Positions 1 to 8,781 of a stretch of DNA of 64,000 bases are shown here, piece after piece (position 1 is the first letter of the stretch; every line of letters begins with the position of its first letter). The stretch covers positions 496,001 through 560,000 of the forward strand of contig NZ_JACHGP010000003.1 in NCBI RefSeq assembly GCF_014202335.1, read 5' to 3'. A program made the translations under genes and the position numbers. The notes under the pieces were generated by a model. That model was not told the origin of the DNA and ran no database searches. It saw nothing but the letters and a program-made list of their open reading frames with translations. This DNA is from Mycobacterium sp. AZCC_0083. GTDB lineage: Bacteria; Actinomycetota; Actinomycetes; Mycobacteriales; Mycobacteriaceae.

Positions 1-225
1 GATTTCTGCACGAAGGTCGTTCCGACGGCGGCGGTTTCACGACCCTGACGCGGAAGTCGGCGCGTGCTGCGTCGGCGTGTCCCCTGATCGGTGGACACGA
101 CATTCATCCGGTCTCTCCACCGGTCACCCGACATACAGCCGTCTGGATTCGCGACATAGTTATCTCATCGCCGGAACACACCGGCAGAGAAACCAAAGAG
201 CAACCCAGACAAAAGGATTGAAGAA

Positions 226-450
226 ATGACCACCATCGCCCGCAACTTCACCCGCTACTGCGCAGTCCCCGGAATGATCGGCGCCGCCGCCCTCGGCCTG
301 GCCGGCATGGCCAACGCCACCACACAGGCACCGACCGGCCCCGGCTACTCCTACAGCCCCGACACCTACGCCAAGCCAGCACCCAGCGCCATCCCCGGCT
401 GGCACAACAACCACGGCCCCGCCCGCATCGCCCACCTGCTCGGCAGCTAG
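226..450 (+). CDS. small secreted protein, 74 aa
   Basis: The protein has a basic N-terminus (TTIARNFTRYC), a hydrophobic segment at about residues 17-30 and a signal-peptidase-I-like end ANA-TT at about residue 31. The mature part is about 43 residues, rich in Pro, Gly, Tyr and His, with no domain I recognise. A purine-rich ribosome site (GGATTGAAGAA) lies directly upstream of the ATG and supports this start. It looks like one of the many short exported mycobacterial proteins of unknown function. A perfect hairpin follows the stop codon, so it is probably monocistronic. Confidence 0.6.
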   Translation: MTTIARNFTRYCAVPGMIGAAALGLAGMANATTQAPTGPGYSYSPDTYAKPAPSAIPGWHNNHGPARIAHLLGS

Positions 451-461
451 ACCCCCGAACC

Positions 462-500
462 CTTCAGGCCCTCCCGTATATCCCCGGGGAGGGCCTGAAG
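462..500. terminator. bidirectional hairpin terminator
   Basis: A perfect 14-bp inverted repeat (arms 462-475 and 487-500, starting CTTCAGGCCC) with an 11-nt loop lies between the small secreted gene and the convergent frameshifted gene that ends at 505. It has no U-tract, which is usual for mycobacterial terminators. Confidence 0.7.
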
Positions 501-504
501 TTCG

Positions 505-1138
505 TCATGGCTGTACAAACGGCTTGATGAAGGCGACCAGATCATCCTTGGATGGCGGCTCGTAATAGATCTTGGCCTGCGTGTCATTGTCGAAGGACAC
601 GATCGTCTCGGTCGCGGCAATCTCCAATGCGTGGTCCGTTCCTTGGGTACCCAGGTCTCGGCCAGAAGAATAGGAGGACGGGTTACACGAGGATCGGTTC
701 GGTCAACTGACCCGCGTCTTGCTTCCGCACTGCGAAGGTCGCAATCGTGTCGGCGAACTGCTTCACACTCTGCTGGTGCAAGAACAGCACGTCCTCCCCT
801 TCGGCGCACCAACTCGGCTGCCCCTCAGCATCGTGCGATCGCCTGAACCGCAACTCGCGCACCGGTTCACAGAAGACTCTCGTCGTGGTCGTGCACGTCT
901 GATCAGTGGTGATGTCTACCTGGATGGGCTTGCCGTCGACCCGGATCACGGTGACCGTTTCCCGCCCCTTGGCCACCCGGATCCTGCCGATCTCGGTATC
1001 GCCACCGCCTCGGGCGGCCACCTGAATGACGCCATCGCGCAATGGCACGCTGAGTTCGATCGTCCCGCAGCGAATCCGGTCAAGGCCATCAGACACGAAC
1101 ACCAGCACCACCGTACTGATAATGAATGTCGTTTGCAA
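505..1138 (-). pseudogene. membrane-anchored hypothetical protein, frameshifted
   Basis: The first frame (1138 down to 683) starts with a hydrophobic anchor (TTFIISTVVLVFV), then a beta-rich domain (TIELSVPLRDGVIQVA, GKPIQVDITTDQ) and ends in FAVRKQDAGQLTEPILV-stop. The coding signal carries on in another frame from about 700 down to the TGA at 505, reading through GRDLGTQGTDHALEIAAT, ETIVSFDNDTQAKIYYEP and DLVAFIKPFVQP, which is protein-like and has no start codon of its own. One extra base (or two lost) near 690-705 joins the two into a protein of about 210 aa. It could be a true frameshift or a sequencing error. The family is not recognised. It converges with the gene at 226-450. Confidence 0.5.
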
Positions 1139-1153
1139 TAACCGGTCTGCCCA

Positions 1154-2515
1154 CTAGCCTGCCCGCGACGCCAGCCGCGAGCGCCGGTCCGGCACCCGTT
1201 CCAGACCCAGATGCCCACGCAAGGTGGTGTGGGTGTACTCGCGACGGAACAGTCCGCGGTCACGCAGGATCGGGATCACGTGGTCGACGAAGAGTTCCAG
1301 ACCGGACGGGAACACGTCGGGCATCAAGTTGAAGCCGTCTACCGCCCCAGCCAGGAACCACTCCTCGATGGCGTCGGCGATCCGCTCGGGCGAGCCCACC
1401 ACCAGCCGGTGCCAGGTGATCACCCGGTCCAGGATCTGCCGGACGGTCAGGTTGTCCCTCCGGGCCAGGTTGACCACGATGTCGCGCGCGCCCTGCGAAC
1501 CGCCCGTGGCCTCGGCGCCGTCGAGCAGCCAGTTCGGCAACGGCTTGTCCCACTCGAGTTCCGAGGCGTCCACGCTGATCTGACCGGCCAGGTGTGCAAG
1601 CCTGCGCTCACCCGCCAGGTCATTGAGCTCGCGGTTGCGCCGCTGCGCCTCTTCCTCCGTGCTGCCCAGCACGAACGACAGGCCGGGCATGATCCGAATG
1701 GCGTTGCGCGGCCTGCCGTATGCCACCGTCCTGGCCCGCAGATCGTCGGCGTTGCGCAACGCGTCGGGCAGCGACGCCTGCGCGGCGAACACCCCGTCCG
1801 CGTAGCGTGCCGCCAGGTCGAGACCGCCCGCCGAGCCGCCTGCCTGGAACAGCACGGGATGGCCTTGCGGTGAGCGCGGCAGTGTCAGCGGTCCATCGAC
1901 GCGGAAGTACTCGCCGCGGTGGTCGATGGTGCCGATCGCACCCACCTTGCTGAACGCGCCGGTGGACTTGTCCGCCAGCACGGCGTCGTCGTCCCACGAA
2001 TCCCACAGCGCCCGCACCACGTCGATGAATTCGGCTGCGCGGCTGTACCGTTCCCGCCGGTTCGGCTGTTCGGACGGGCGACCGTTCTGGCCGAAGTTGT
2101 TCCACGCGAACGGGTCGCTACTGGTCACCACGTTCCACGCCACGCGGCCGCGGCTGAGGTGGTCCAGCGACGCGAACCGGCGGGCCACGTTGTAGGGCTC
2201 CTCGAACGACGTCGACACCGTCCCGATCAATCCGAGGTGCGTGGTCACCGACGCCAGCGTGGACAGCAGCACGATCGGGTCGAGTGCCAGCGGCGGTGCG
2301 ACCAGCGGCTGGCCGGGCTCCTGGAACAGCGACGGGCTGTCCGCGAGGAAGAGCGCATCCAAGGTGCCGCGTTCCGCGGTGCGGGCCACGTCGATCCAGT
2401 ACGCCGGGTCGGTGAACCAGTGCGGGTCGGCGCTCGGGTGCTGCCACGCCGCCGGGTGCATGCCGTCGGACAGGACGTTGACCCCGAGGTGCAGCTGCCG
2501 CGCCGACGGCGTCAC
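1154..2515 (-). CDS. FMN-dependent monooxygenase, NtaA/SnaA/DszA family (LLM class)
   Basis: At 453 aa this is the usual length for the nitrilotriacetate/DszA/SsuD-like branch of luciferase-like monooxygenases, cytoplasmic TIM-barrel enzymes that oxidise substrates with reduced FMN and O2. Family features in order: a start of the type LHLGVNVLSDGMHPAAW, FTDPAYWIDVARTAERG (about residues 34-50), DALFLADSP, DHLSRGRVAWNVVTS (about 125-140), QAGGSAGG (about 225) and DGFNLMPDVFPSGLELFVD near the C-terminus. Its ATG overlaps the stop of the upstream metQ-like gene by 4 bp, so the two are co-translated and the enzyme probably acts on what the transporter brings in. The substrate cannot be read from the sequence; an organosulfur compound is the best guess. 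Confidence 0.88.
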   Translation of the reverse strand: MTPSARQLHLGVNVLSDGMHPAAWQHPSADPHWFTDPAYWIDVARTAERGTLDALFLADSPSLFQEPGQPLVAPPLALDPIVLLSTLASVTTHLGLIGTVSTSFEEPYNVARRFASLDHLSRGRVAWNVVTSSDPFAWNNFGQNGRPSEQPNRRERYSRAAEFIDVVRALWDSWDDDAVLADKSTGAFSKVGAIGTIDHRGEYFRVDGPLTLPRSPQGHPVLFQAGGSAGGLDLAARYADGVFAAQASLPDALRNADDLRARTVAYGRPRNAIRIMPGLSFVLGSTEEEAQRRNRELNDLAGERRLAHLAGQISVDASELEWDKPLPNWLLDGAEATGGSQGARDIVVNLARRDNLTVRQILDRVITWHRLVVGSPERIADAIEEWFLAGAVDGFNLMPDVFPSGLELFVDHVIPILRDRGLFRREYTHTTLRGHLGLERVPDRRSRLASRAG

Positions 2516-3423
2516 GTCGGCCGCCCAGGCAACGCGAGTTTGCGCACCTCGGGATCCTGAGCGATGAACGTCTGCACCCGCGGGTCGTTGAACGCCTTGA
2601 TGAGATTCTTCACGTTGGGGGCGTCGACGTAGTTGCTGCCGACGGTCAGTACGGAGGCGAACTCGTCAGGCGACTTCGGCGCGTAGATCAGCTTGTCCTC
2701 GGAAACACCTGCCGCAAAGAAGGATTCGGCATAGCCGACGATCGCGTCGAGGTCCGGCAGTGCTCTGGGCTGGGCCCCGAAGTCGAGCAAGGTGAACTTC
2801 AGGTTCTTCGGGTTGGACGCAATGTCGCTCTGGGTGAGGGCGGTGACGTCGGCGTCGGGCTTCAGCGTGATCAGCCCGGCTTGCGCGAGATACCAGATCC
2901 CCTGGGCGTTGTTGGCGGGGTCGGCGAGCAGGGACACGCTGGCGCCGTCCGGGATCTCCTGCGGCGTCTTGTACTTGTCGGACCAGATGCCGAACACCCA
3001 GTGGAAGAACGGGCCGGTCGCTGCCTGCTCCTTGAAGCCGGGGTTCGCGTCGAGTACCTGCTGCAACCAGTGCCGATGCTGGAAGATCGTGCCTGCATAC
3101 CGGCCGTCGCTGATGGCGCTGTTGATCTGGGTGCTGTCGCCGAGGCCGACGGACGCGACCTTCACGTCGTAGTCCGAGGCGATGTTCTCCCCGATGTAGT
3201 CGATGATTCGCTTCTCGGCCGGGTTGGAGTCGAGGTAGACCACCTGCAGCGTGGCGCCCGCCGTCTCGTTGGCCGACTTCGTGCCACCGCCTCGGAAGAA
3301 CACGAAATAGGCTGCGAGCGCGCCGATTACGACCAAGGCTACGACGAGGTAGGGCCACCAGCGCCGCTTGGCGATGGTGAAGCCGTGCGTGCCGGTGTCT
3401 GGCGCTGCTTCATCGATGCTCAT
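2512..3423 (-). CDS. metQ: MetQ/NlpA-family substrate-binding protein with membrane anchor
   Basis: This 303-aa protein is the extracytoplasmic binding component of a methionine-type ABC importer. It has a basic N-terminus, one hydrophobic span at about residues 24-45 (PYLVVALVVIGALAAYFVFF) and then a NlpA-like domain with GATLQVVYLDSNPAEKRI, FQHRHWLQQVLDANP, GIWSDKYKTPQEIPDGA, DPANNAQGIWYLAQAGLI and NPKNLKFTLLDFGAQPRALPD. There is no lipobox cysteine, so the anchor appears to be a transmembrane helix, unlike typical lipoprotein MetQ. It is about half identical by eye to the second copy at 5390-6298. It is divergent from metN and heads an operon with the monooxygenase at 1154-2515. Confidence 0.85.
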   Translation of the reverse strand: MSIDEAAPDTGTHGFTIAKRRWWPYLVVALVVIGALAAYFVFFRGGGTKSANETAGATLQVVYLDSNPAEKRIIDYIGENIASDYDVKVASVGLGDSTQINSAISDGRYAGTIFQHRHWLQQVLDANPGFKEQAATGPFFHWVFGIWSDKYKTPQEIPDGASVSLLADPANNAQGIWYLAQAGLITLKPDADVTALTQSDIASNPKNLKFTLLDFGAQPRALPDLDAIVGYAESFFAAGVSEDKLIYAPKSPDEFASVLTVGSNYVDAPNVKNLIKAFNDPRVQTFIAQDPEVRKLALPGRPT

Positions 3424-3578
3424 CTGAGAATGCCTTCGGTTGGGGATTGTGCCGAAGTGTGGGTCACGACCGATCTGCCGGACAGGTTTTCGATCAGCCT
3501 GGCGTCAACCCGCCTGACCCTGTACTCGTGATGATCGCAAAGGTGTTTCCCCGCAACCCGTTCTGGGAGCATTCGCCG

Positions 3579-4607
3579 GTGATCGAACTGACGAACCTCA
3601 CCAAGGCCTATGGTCACGGCGACCAGCGCACCGTGGTCCTCGACAAGGTCACGTTCAGCGTCGACGCCGGCGAGATCCTCGCCGTCGTCGGTCCGAGCGG
3701 GGCAGGCAAGAGCACGCTCGCGCAGTGCATCAACCTGCTGACGCCACCGACGTCGGGATCGGTCGTGGTGAACGGCGAAGACCTCACCACCTTGTCGGCA
3801 CGCAAACTGCGCGTCGCGCGCAGGCGCATCGGCACCGTCTTCCAGTCCGCCGGGCTGCTGGAACGGCGCACGGCCGCCGAGAACGTCGCTCTGCCCCTCG
3901 AATACCTCGGAGTGACCGCGGCCGAGGCCCGCAAGCGCGTCGCCGAACTCCTGGATCGGGTCGGCCTGGCCCAACATGCCGGGCACTATCCCTTCCAGCT
4001 CTCCGGTGGCCAACGCCAGCGGGTCGGCATCGCCCGTGCCCTGGCGCTGCGACCATCGGTGCTGCTGTCCGACGAGGCGACGGCGGGACTGGATCCCACG
4101 ACCACCGACTCGGTGGTCGACCTGCTGCGGGAACTGCGTGACGACCTCAACCTGTCCATCGTGTTCATCACCCACGAGATGGACACCGTGCTCAAGATCG
4201 CCGACTCGGTCGCCCGGCTCGACCATGGCAGCCTCGCCGAATCCGGCCGCCTCGTCGACCTGCTCACCGACCCCCATTCGTCGCTCGGCTCGGAGCTGCG
4301 ACCTCAACGGGTCGACGCCAAACCTGCTGCCGGACAACAGATCTGGCGGGTCGTTTACGACGCTCCCGACGTGCCGGCGGACTGGGTGGGCCGGGCTTCG
4401 CAGGAGCTGGGCGTCCCGCTGTCGGTGCTCGGTGCGTCGGTTCAGATGGTCGCTGGTGTCAGCGTCGGCGGTTTCACGTTGGGCGTCCCAGCCCAGCTGG
4501 GCGATCGCGTGCGCGACGTCCTCGGCAGGTACGGCCTGGCTGCCAGCACTGAAGAAAACAACGTGCTAGCCGCGGAATTGAACTCCGAATTGGAGGGCGT
4601 GGCATGA
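3579..4607 (+). CDS. metN: methionine-type ABC transporter ATP-binding protein MetN
   Basis: This 342-aa ATPase powers the importer made with MetI and the two MetQ proteins. Visible motifs are Walker A GPSGAGKST, signature LSGGQRQRVGIARAL, Walker B VLLSDEATAGLDP and the switch His in FITHEMD. The C-terminal 80 or so residues (WRVVYDAPDVPADWVG to LGRYGLA) form the NIL/ACT-like domain that senses methionine in MetN proteins. I place the start at GTG 3579 because GGGAG at 3565-3569 is well spaced and translation then opens with IELTNLTKAYG; in-frame ATG 3531 and 3447 lack a good ribosome site and add unrelated residues. Its stop overlaps the metI start (ATGA). Confidence 0.9.
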   Translation: MIELTNLTKAYGHGDQRTVVLDKVTFSVDAGEILAVVGPSGAGKSTLAQCINLLTPPTSGSVVVNGEDLTTLSARKLRVARRRIGTVFQSAGLLERRTAAENVALPLEYLGVTAAEARKRVAELLDRVGLAQHAGHYPFQLSGGQRQRVGIARALALRPSVLLSDEATAGLDPTTTDSVVDLLRELRDDLNLSIVFITHEMDTVLKIADSVARLDHGSLAESGRLVDLLTDPHSSLGSELRPQRVDAKPAAGQQIWRVVYDAPDVPADWVGRASQELGVPLSVLGASVQMVAGVSVGGFTLGVPAQLGDRVRDVLGRYGLAASTEENNVLAAELNSELEGVA

Positions 4608-5374
4608 CCGAGACGTTGCTCGCGAACGCGAAGGTCCCGGCCAACGAACTGCCCGGCCTGCTGTTCCCGGCGCTGCTGGACACCCTCATCATGGTCGGCA
4701 TCGTCATGGCCATCGTGGTGGCCGTCGGCGTCCCACTGGGCGCCCTGGTACACAATCTGGCGCCGGGCGGCCTATTCGAGAACCCGGCCCTGCACACGAC
4801 GTTGAGCTGGATCATCAGCATCGGACGGTCCCTGCCGTTCCTCATCCTGATGGCATCGATCATGCCGTTCACCCGGTTCATCACCGGCACCAACATCGGC
4901 ATCGCCGCAGCGGTGGTGCCGATGTCACTCGCCGGCATCGCGTTCTTCACCCGGATCGTGGAGAACTCGCTGCGCTCGGTGCCGCCCGCCGTCGTACAGG
5001 TGGCCCGCGCATCGGGCGGGTCGCGGCTGCAGATCATCCGCACCGCCCAACTGAGCGAGGCCGTCCCGTCGATCATCGGCGGCTTGACCATCAACATCAT
5101 CGCGATGATCGAGTACTCGGCCATCGCGGGCACCATCGGTGCGGGCGGAATCGGCTACGTCGCCGTCACTTACGGCTACCAGCGATTCGACCAGGGCGTG
5201 ATGCTGGCCACCATCGTGATCCTGGTGGTCACGGTCGCGGCCGTTCAGCTCACCGGCGATGCCCTTGTCCGTCTGACCACCCCACACCGCAGGCTCCGTT
5301 CCGGCGCCGTCCGTCCATTGCGCCGCCGCAATTCCCCCGTCGCTTCGCTCGCCCCCGGCGCGGCCGCCGTCTAA
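4604..5374 (+). CDS. metI: methionine-type ABC transporter permease MetI
   Basis: This 256-aa membrane protein forms the transport channel with MetN. Membrane segments lie at about residues 24-46, 68-90, 95-118, 160-180 and 195-215. The EAA-like loop that docks on the ATPase reads ARASGGSRLQIIRTAQLSEA (about residues 134-153), followed by SIIGGLTINIIAMIEYSAIAG, characteristic of MetI. The basic C-terminal tail (HRRLRSGAVRPLRRR) is longer than in E. coli MetI. It overlaps metN by 4 bp and is followed 15 bp later by the second metQ. Confidence 0.9.
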   Translation: MTETLLANAKVPANELPGLLFPALLDTLIMVGIVMAIVVAVGVPLGALVHNLAPGGLFENPALHTTLSWIISIGRSLPFLILMASIMPFTRFITGTNIGIAAAVVPMSLAGIAFFTRIVENSLRSVPPAVVQVARASGGSRLQIIRTAQLSEAVPSIIGGLTINIIAMIEYSAIAGTIGAGGIGYVAVTYGYQRFDQGVMLATIVILVVTVAAVQLTGDALVRLTTPHRRLRSGAVRPLRRRNSPVASLAPGAAAV

Positions 5375-5389
5375 CCCGAAAGGTTCAAC

Positions 5390-6298
5390 ATGACAACCAC
5401 TCCCACCACCCCGGTCGACGAGACCAACGACCACGGTTTCGAACTCAAACGCAGGCCCAAGTGGATCTGGCTCGTCGTCGGACTCGTCGTGGTCATCGCC
5501 GCAGTGGTCGGCGTCCGATTCTTCTTCTTCGGTGATACCAAGTCCCCCAACGAAATAGCGGGAGCGACGCTGGTAGTCGCCACCAACGAGGGCAACAGTG
5601 CCGAACAGTCACTGATCGAGTACATCGCCCGCGAGGTTGCCCCCCGGCACGGCATCAAGGTCGCCTTCCGGGGCCTCGCCGACAGCAACACCATCAACCG
5701 CGCCGTCAGCGACGGCGAGGTGGCTGGGACGGTGTACCAGCACAAGCTGTGGCTTGGCCAGGTACTCGAAGCCAATCCCGACTTCCGCGAGACGGCGGCA
5801 ACCCCGGTCTTCCGTTGGGGTTTCGGCATCTGGTCGGACAAGTACAGTGACCCGTCCCAGCTGCCCGACGGCGCGAACGTCTCGCTATACTCCGACCCGG
5901 CGAACGAGGCTCAGGGGCTGTGGCTGCTCGAGCGCGCGGGGTTGATCACGCTGAACCCCGCCGCCGACAAGTGGCAGGCAACGCAGAAGGACATCGTCGG
6001 CAACCCGAAGCACCTGAAGTTCACGCTGCTCGACTTCGCCGCCCAGTCCCGCTCGCTGCCCGATCTCGACGCCGCGGTGGGATATACCGAGTACTACCTG
6101 GCCGCGAAGGTCCCGCTGAGCCAGCAGATCTTCGCACCGCCCGCGCCCGACGAGTTCGCAGGCCAGCTCACCATCGGCAGCAAGTGGGCGGACACCGACA
6201 ACATCAAGCGACTCGTCGAGACGTTCAAGGATCCGGCGGTCCAGCAGTATCTGGCCACCGATCCGAGCGTGAAGGACATCCTGCTGCCGATCCAGTAG
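5390..6298 (+). CDS. metQ: second MetQ/NlpA-family binding protein with membrane anchor
   Basis: This 302-aa paralogue of the protein at 2512-3423 has the same plan: a short cytoplasmic start, a transmembrane helix at about residues 25-46 (WIWLVVGLVVVIAAVVGVRF) with no lipobox, then the NlpA domain (NSAEQSLIEYIAREVAPRHG, YQHKLWLGQVLEANPDF, GIWSDKYSDPSQLPDGAN, NPKHLKFTLLDFAAQSRSLPD). It is the last gene of metN-metI-metQ and ends in a strong hairpin. Two related but different binding proteins around one ATPase/permease pair suggest that the importer accepts more than one ligand. Confidence 0.86.
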   Translation: MTTTPTTPVDETNDHGFELKRRPKWIWLVVGLVVVIAAVVGVRFFFFGDTKSPNEIAGATLVVATNEGNSAEQSLIEYIAREVAPRHGIKVAFRGLADSNTINRAVSDGEVAGTVYQHKLWLGQVLEANPDFRETAATPVFRWGFGIWSDKYSDPSQLPDGANVSLYSDPANEAQGLWLLERAGLITLNPAADKWQATQKDIVGNPKHLKFTLLDFAAQSRSLPDLDAAVGYTEYYLAAKVPLSQQIFAPPAPDEFAGQLTIGSKWADTDNIKRLVETFKDPAVQQYLATDPSVKDILLPIQ

Positions 6299-6335
6299 GC
6301 CGCCCCCTGCCGAGCAGTCCGCGCAAGCGCGGCTC

Positions 6336-6380
6336 CAGCAAACTGCCCTGAATCAGGCCGATTCAGGGCAGTTTGTGCTG
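6336..6380. terminator. bidirectional terminator between metQ and the second monooxygenase
   Basis: A perfect 15-bp inverted repeat (6340-6354 and 6360-6374, beginning AAACTGCCCTGAATC) with a 5-nt loop is extended by an outer CAGC/GCTG pairing. On the plus strand the right arm ends in GTTTGTG. It sits between two convergent genes and can serve both. Confidence 0.8.
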
Positions 6381-6402
6381 CTCGCGCAAGGGACGAGGGA
6401 GG

Positions 6403-7845
6403 CTACCGGCCGCGGGCGGGCTGCGATGCCACCGACGCCGACGACGAGGGCAGCGTGGACGGACGATCGATGATCGTCGAGTCGGGACCACCCACCCGGT
6501 ACCGCGCGCCGCGGTGCTCGTCGGGCAACCGGTCGCCGTTGCCGAGAAGCTTGTTGCGCAATGAACCCGGCGCGTACGACTCCTGGTAGGCCCCGCGCTC
6601 GGTCAGCACGGGCACCACGTACTCGACGACGTCGGAGAACGATCCCGGCGTGATCGCGTACGCGAGGTTGAAGCCGTCGACGTCGGTCTCCTCGACCCAC
6701 TCCTGCAGCGTGTCGGCCACACTGGCACCGGAGCCGACGATCCGCGGACCCATGCCACCGATCTCGCCCCACTCGGCGATGTCGCGCACGGCCCACTCGC
6801 GCCCGTCGGGGTCGGCCGACTGAAATGCCTTGACGGCGGACAGGATTGCGTTCGAGTCGACGTTGCCGATCGGCTCGTCGAGACCGTACTGAGCGAGGTC
6901 GACGCCCATCCACCCCGACATGAACACCAACGCGCCCTCCGGGTCGCCGTAGGACAGCAGTTCGGCGTGCTTGGCGTACGCCTCTTCGTCGGTCGCCGCG
7001 GTGACGACCGTCGACAGGTTGAAGATCTTCGCCGAGTACGGGTCGCGACCTGCCAGCTCGAGTTCGCGCCGGATCGTCGAAACCGTCTCGCGCAGAATCG
7101 CCTTCGTCGGCGCGGCGGTGAAGATGGCCTCCGCGTTCTCGGCGGCGAAGCGGACGCCGCGCGGTGACGAACCCGCCTGATAGATCACCGGGGTGCGCTG
7201 CAGCGACGGCTCGGCCAGGTGCACGCCGGGCACGCTGAAGTGCTTCCCGCTGTGTCCGATGTGGTGCACCTTGTCGGGATCGGTGAAGATGCCGCGCTCG
7301 CGGTCGCGCACCACCGCGTCGTCCTCCCACGACCCTTCCCACAACTTGTAGAGCACCTCGAGGTACTCGTCGGCGTGGTCGTAGCGTGCGTCGTGGGCGG
7401 GCTGGTCGGTTTGACCCATGTTGCGGGCGGCGGCCGGCAGATAGCCGGTCACGACGTTCCAGCCGATGCGGCCGTTGGTCAGGTGATCCAACGTCGAGAT
7501 CCGGCGCGCGAACGGATAGGGATGCTCGAAACCCGTTCCGGTCGTGATGCCGAACCCGAGGTCGCTGGTCACCAGCGCCATCGCCGACACCAGCAGCAAC
7601 GGGTCGCCCACCGGGATCTGCGCGGCCTGCCGGATGGCGGCTTCGTCGCTGGCGCCGTACACGTCGTAGGTGCCGAGCACGTCGGCGATGAACAGGCCGT
7701 CGAACCGCCCGCGTTCCAGCAGCTTGGCGAGCTCGGTCCAGTACGTCAGGTCCTTGTAGCGCCAGGACTGGTCGTCCGGGTGCTTCCAGAGCCCTGGGGA
7801 CTGGTGGGCAACGCAGTTCATGTCGAAGGCATTGAAGCGAATCAC
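6403..7845 (-). CDS. FMN-dependent monooxygenase, NtaA/SnaA/DszA family, second copy
   Basis: This 480-aa protein belongs to the same family as 1154-2515 but to another branch, opening with IRFNAFDMNCVAHQSPGLW, which is typical for DszA/NtaA-like enzymes. Other family blocks are YWTELAKLLERGRFDGLFIADVLG, GFGITTGTGFEHPYPFARR, STLDHLTNGRIGWNVVTGYL, YQAGSSPRGVRFAAENAEAIF and DGFNLAYAITPGSFSDVVEYVVP. I choose GTG 7845 because AGGTGA lies 5 nt upstream and the family consensus begins right there; the frame stays open for another 190 codons upstream, but that is the shadow of the divergent aldolase gene. It converges on metQ and probably serves the same catabolic route. Confidence 0.88.
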   Translation of the reverse strand: MIRFNAFDMNCVAHQSPGLWKHPDDQSWRYKDLTYWTELAKLLERGRFDGLFIADVLGTYDVYGASDEAAIRQAAQIPVGDPLLLVSAMALVTSDLGFGITTGTGFEHPYPFARRISTLDHLTNGRIGWNVVTGYLPAAARNMGQTDQPAHDARYDHADEYLEVLYKLWEGSWEDDAVVRDRERGIFTDPDKVHHIGHSGKHFSVPGVHLAEPSLQRTPVIYQAGSSPRGVRFAAENAEAIFTAAPTKAILRETVSTIRRELELAGRDPYSAKIFNLSTVVTAATDEEAYAKHAELLSYGDPEGALVFMSGWMGVDLAQYGLDEPIGNVDSNAILSAVKAFQSADPDGREWAVRDIAEWGEIGGMGPRIVGSGASVADTLQEWVEETDVDGFNLAYAITPGSFSDVVEYVVPVLTERGAYQESYAPGSLRNKLLGNGDRLPDEHRGARYRVGGPDSTIIDRPSTLPSSSASVASQPARGR

Positions 7846-7978
7846 ACGGGTCACCTGGCCAAGCTGCCGTATGTGCGCGGAACCGTCACCGGTTGTGTTC
7901 AGCCGGATTGAATTGTCGTGCCAGGCGGCGGACGTATGCTCGAACCATCGGCGAAGCTGCCGGGCTAGGAGCACATCC

Positions 7979-8779
7979 ATGGCGGACGACCACGCCGAAC
8001 AGGCCCAACGACTCGCAGGTGGAAACACCGCGGCATTGCTCCCGCGCGAGGACCGCACCATCGAAGAGGAACGCCTGCACCGTAAACAGAACCTGGCGGC
8101 CGCGTTCCGCCTGTTCAGTCGGTTCGGCTTCGACGAGGGCGTCGCCGGGCACATCACCGCGCGCGACCCCGAACTGCTCGACCACTTCTGGGTCAACCCG
8201 TTCGGCATGCACTTCGGGCACATCCGGGTCAGCGATCTGCTGCTGGTGCGCCACGACGGCACGATCGTGCACGGCGACCGGCCGCTCAACCAGGCAGCCT
8301 TCGCGATCCACTCGCAGGTGCACGCGGCGCGACCCGACGTCATCGGTGCCGCGCATTCCCACTCGGTGTACGGCAAGACCTGGTCGACGCTGGCCCGGCT
8401 GCTCGACCCGATCACGCAGGACGCCTGCGCCTTCTACGACGACCATTCGTTGTTCGACGCGTACTCCGGCGTCGTCCTCGACCTCGAGGAGGGCAAGCGC
8501 ATCGCGCACTCCCTCGGCGACCACAAGGCGGCGATCCTGCGCAACCACGGTCTGCTCACCGTCGGCCATTCGGTCGAAGAGGCGGCGTGGTGGTTCATCA
8601 CCATGGAGCGGTCCTGCCACGCGCAGCTCATGGCCGAAGCCGCAGGCACACCCGTCCTGATCGAGCCCGAGATGGCCAAGCACACCGCCGGGCAGGTCGG
8701 CACGCACTTCGCCGGCTGGTTCAGTTTCCAACCGCTGTTCGACCGCATCACCCGCGAGCAGCCGGACCTCTTCGAGTAA
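7979..8779 (+). CDS. class II aldolase/adducin family protein
   Basis: This 266-aa protein is a zinc-dependent aldolase/adducin-head fold enzyme, cytoplasmic. Visible family motifs are GFDEGVAGHITARDPE (about residues 58-73), FWVNPFGMHFGHIRVSDLLLV, the metal pair HSHS (AAHSHSVYGKTWS, about residue 128) and the third His in ILRNHGLLTVG (about 190). ATG 7979 has AGGAG at 7967-7971 with 7-nt spacing; in-frame codons further upstream lie inside the divergent monooxygenase gene. The next gene begins 2 bp after its stop, so they form an operon. The reaction (aldol cleavage, epimerisation or decarboxylation) cannot be told. Confidence 0.85.
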   Translation: MADDHAEQAQRLAGGNTAALLPREDRTIEEERLHRKQNLAAAFRLFSRFGFDEGVAGHITARDPELLDHFWVNPFGMHFGHIRVSDLLLVRHDGTIVHGDRPLNQAAFAIHSQVHAARPDVIGAAHSHSVYGKTWSTLARLLDPITQDACAFYDDHSLFDAYSGVVLDLEEGKRIAHSLGDHKAAILRNHGLLTVGHSVEEAAWWFITMERSCHAQLMAEAAGTPVLIEPEMAKHTAGQVGTHFAGWFSFQPLFDRITREQPDLFE

Positions 8780-8781
8780 AC

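Noticed and set aside
7820-7978. Upstream extension of the class II aldolase frame.
   Set aside because: It overlaps the start of the divergent monooxygenase gene and lacks a ribosome site; ATG 7979 has a good one.
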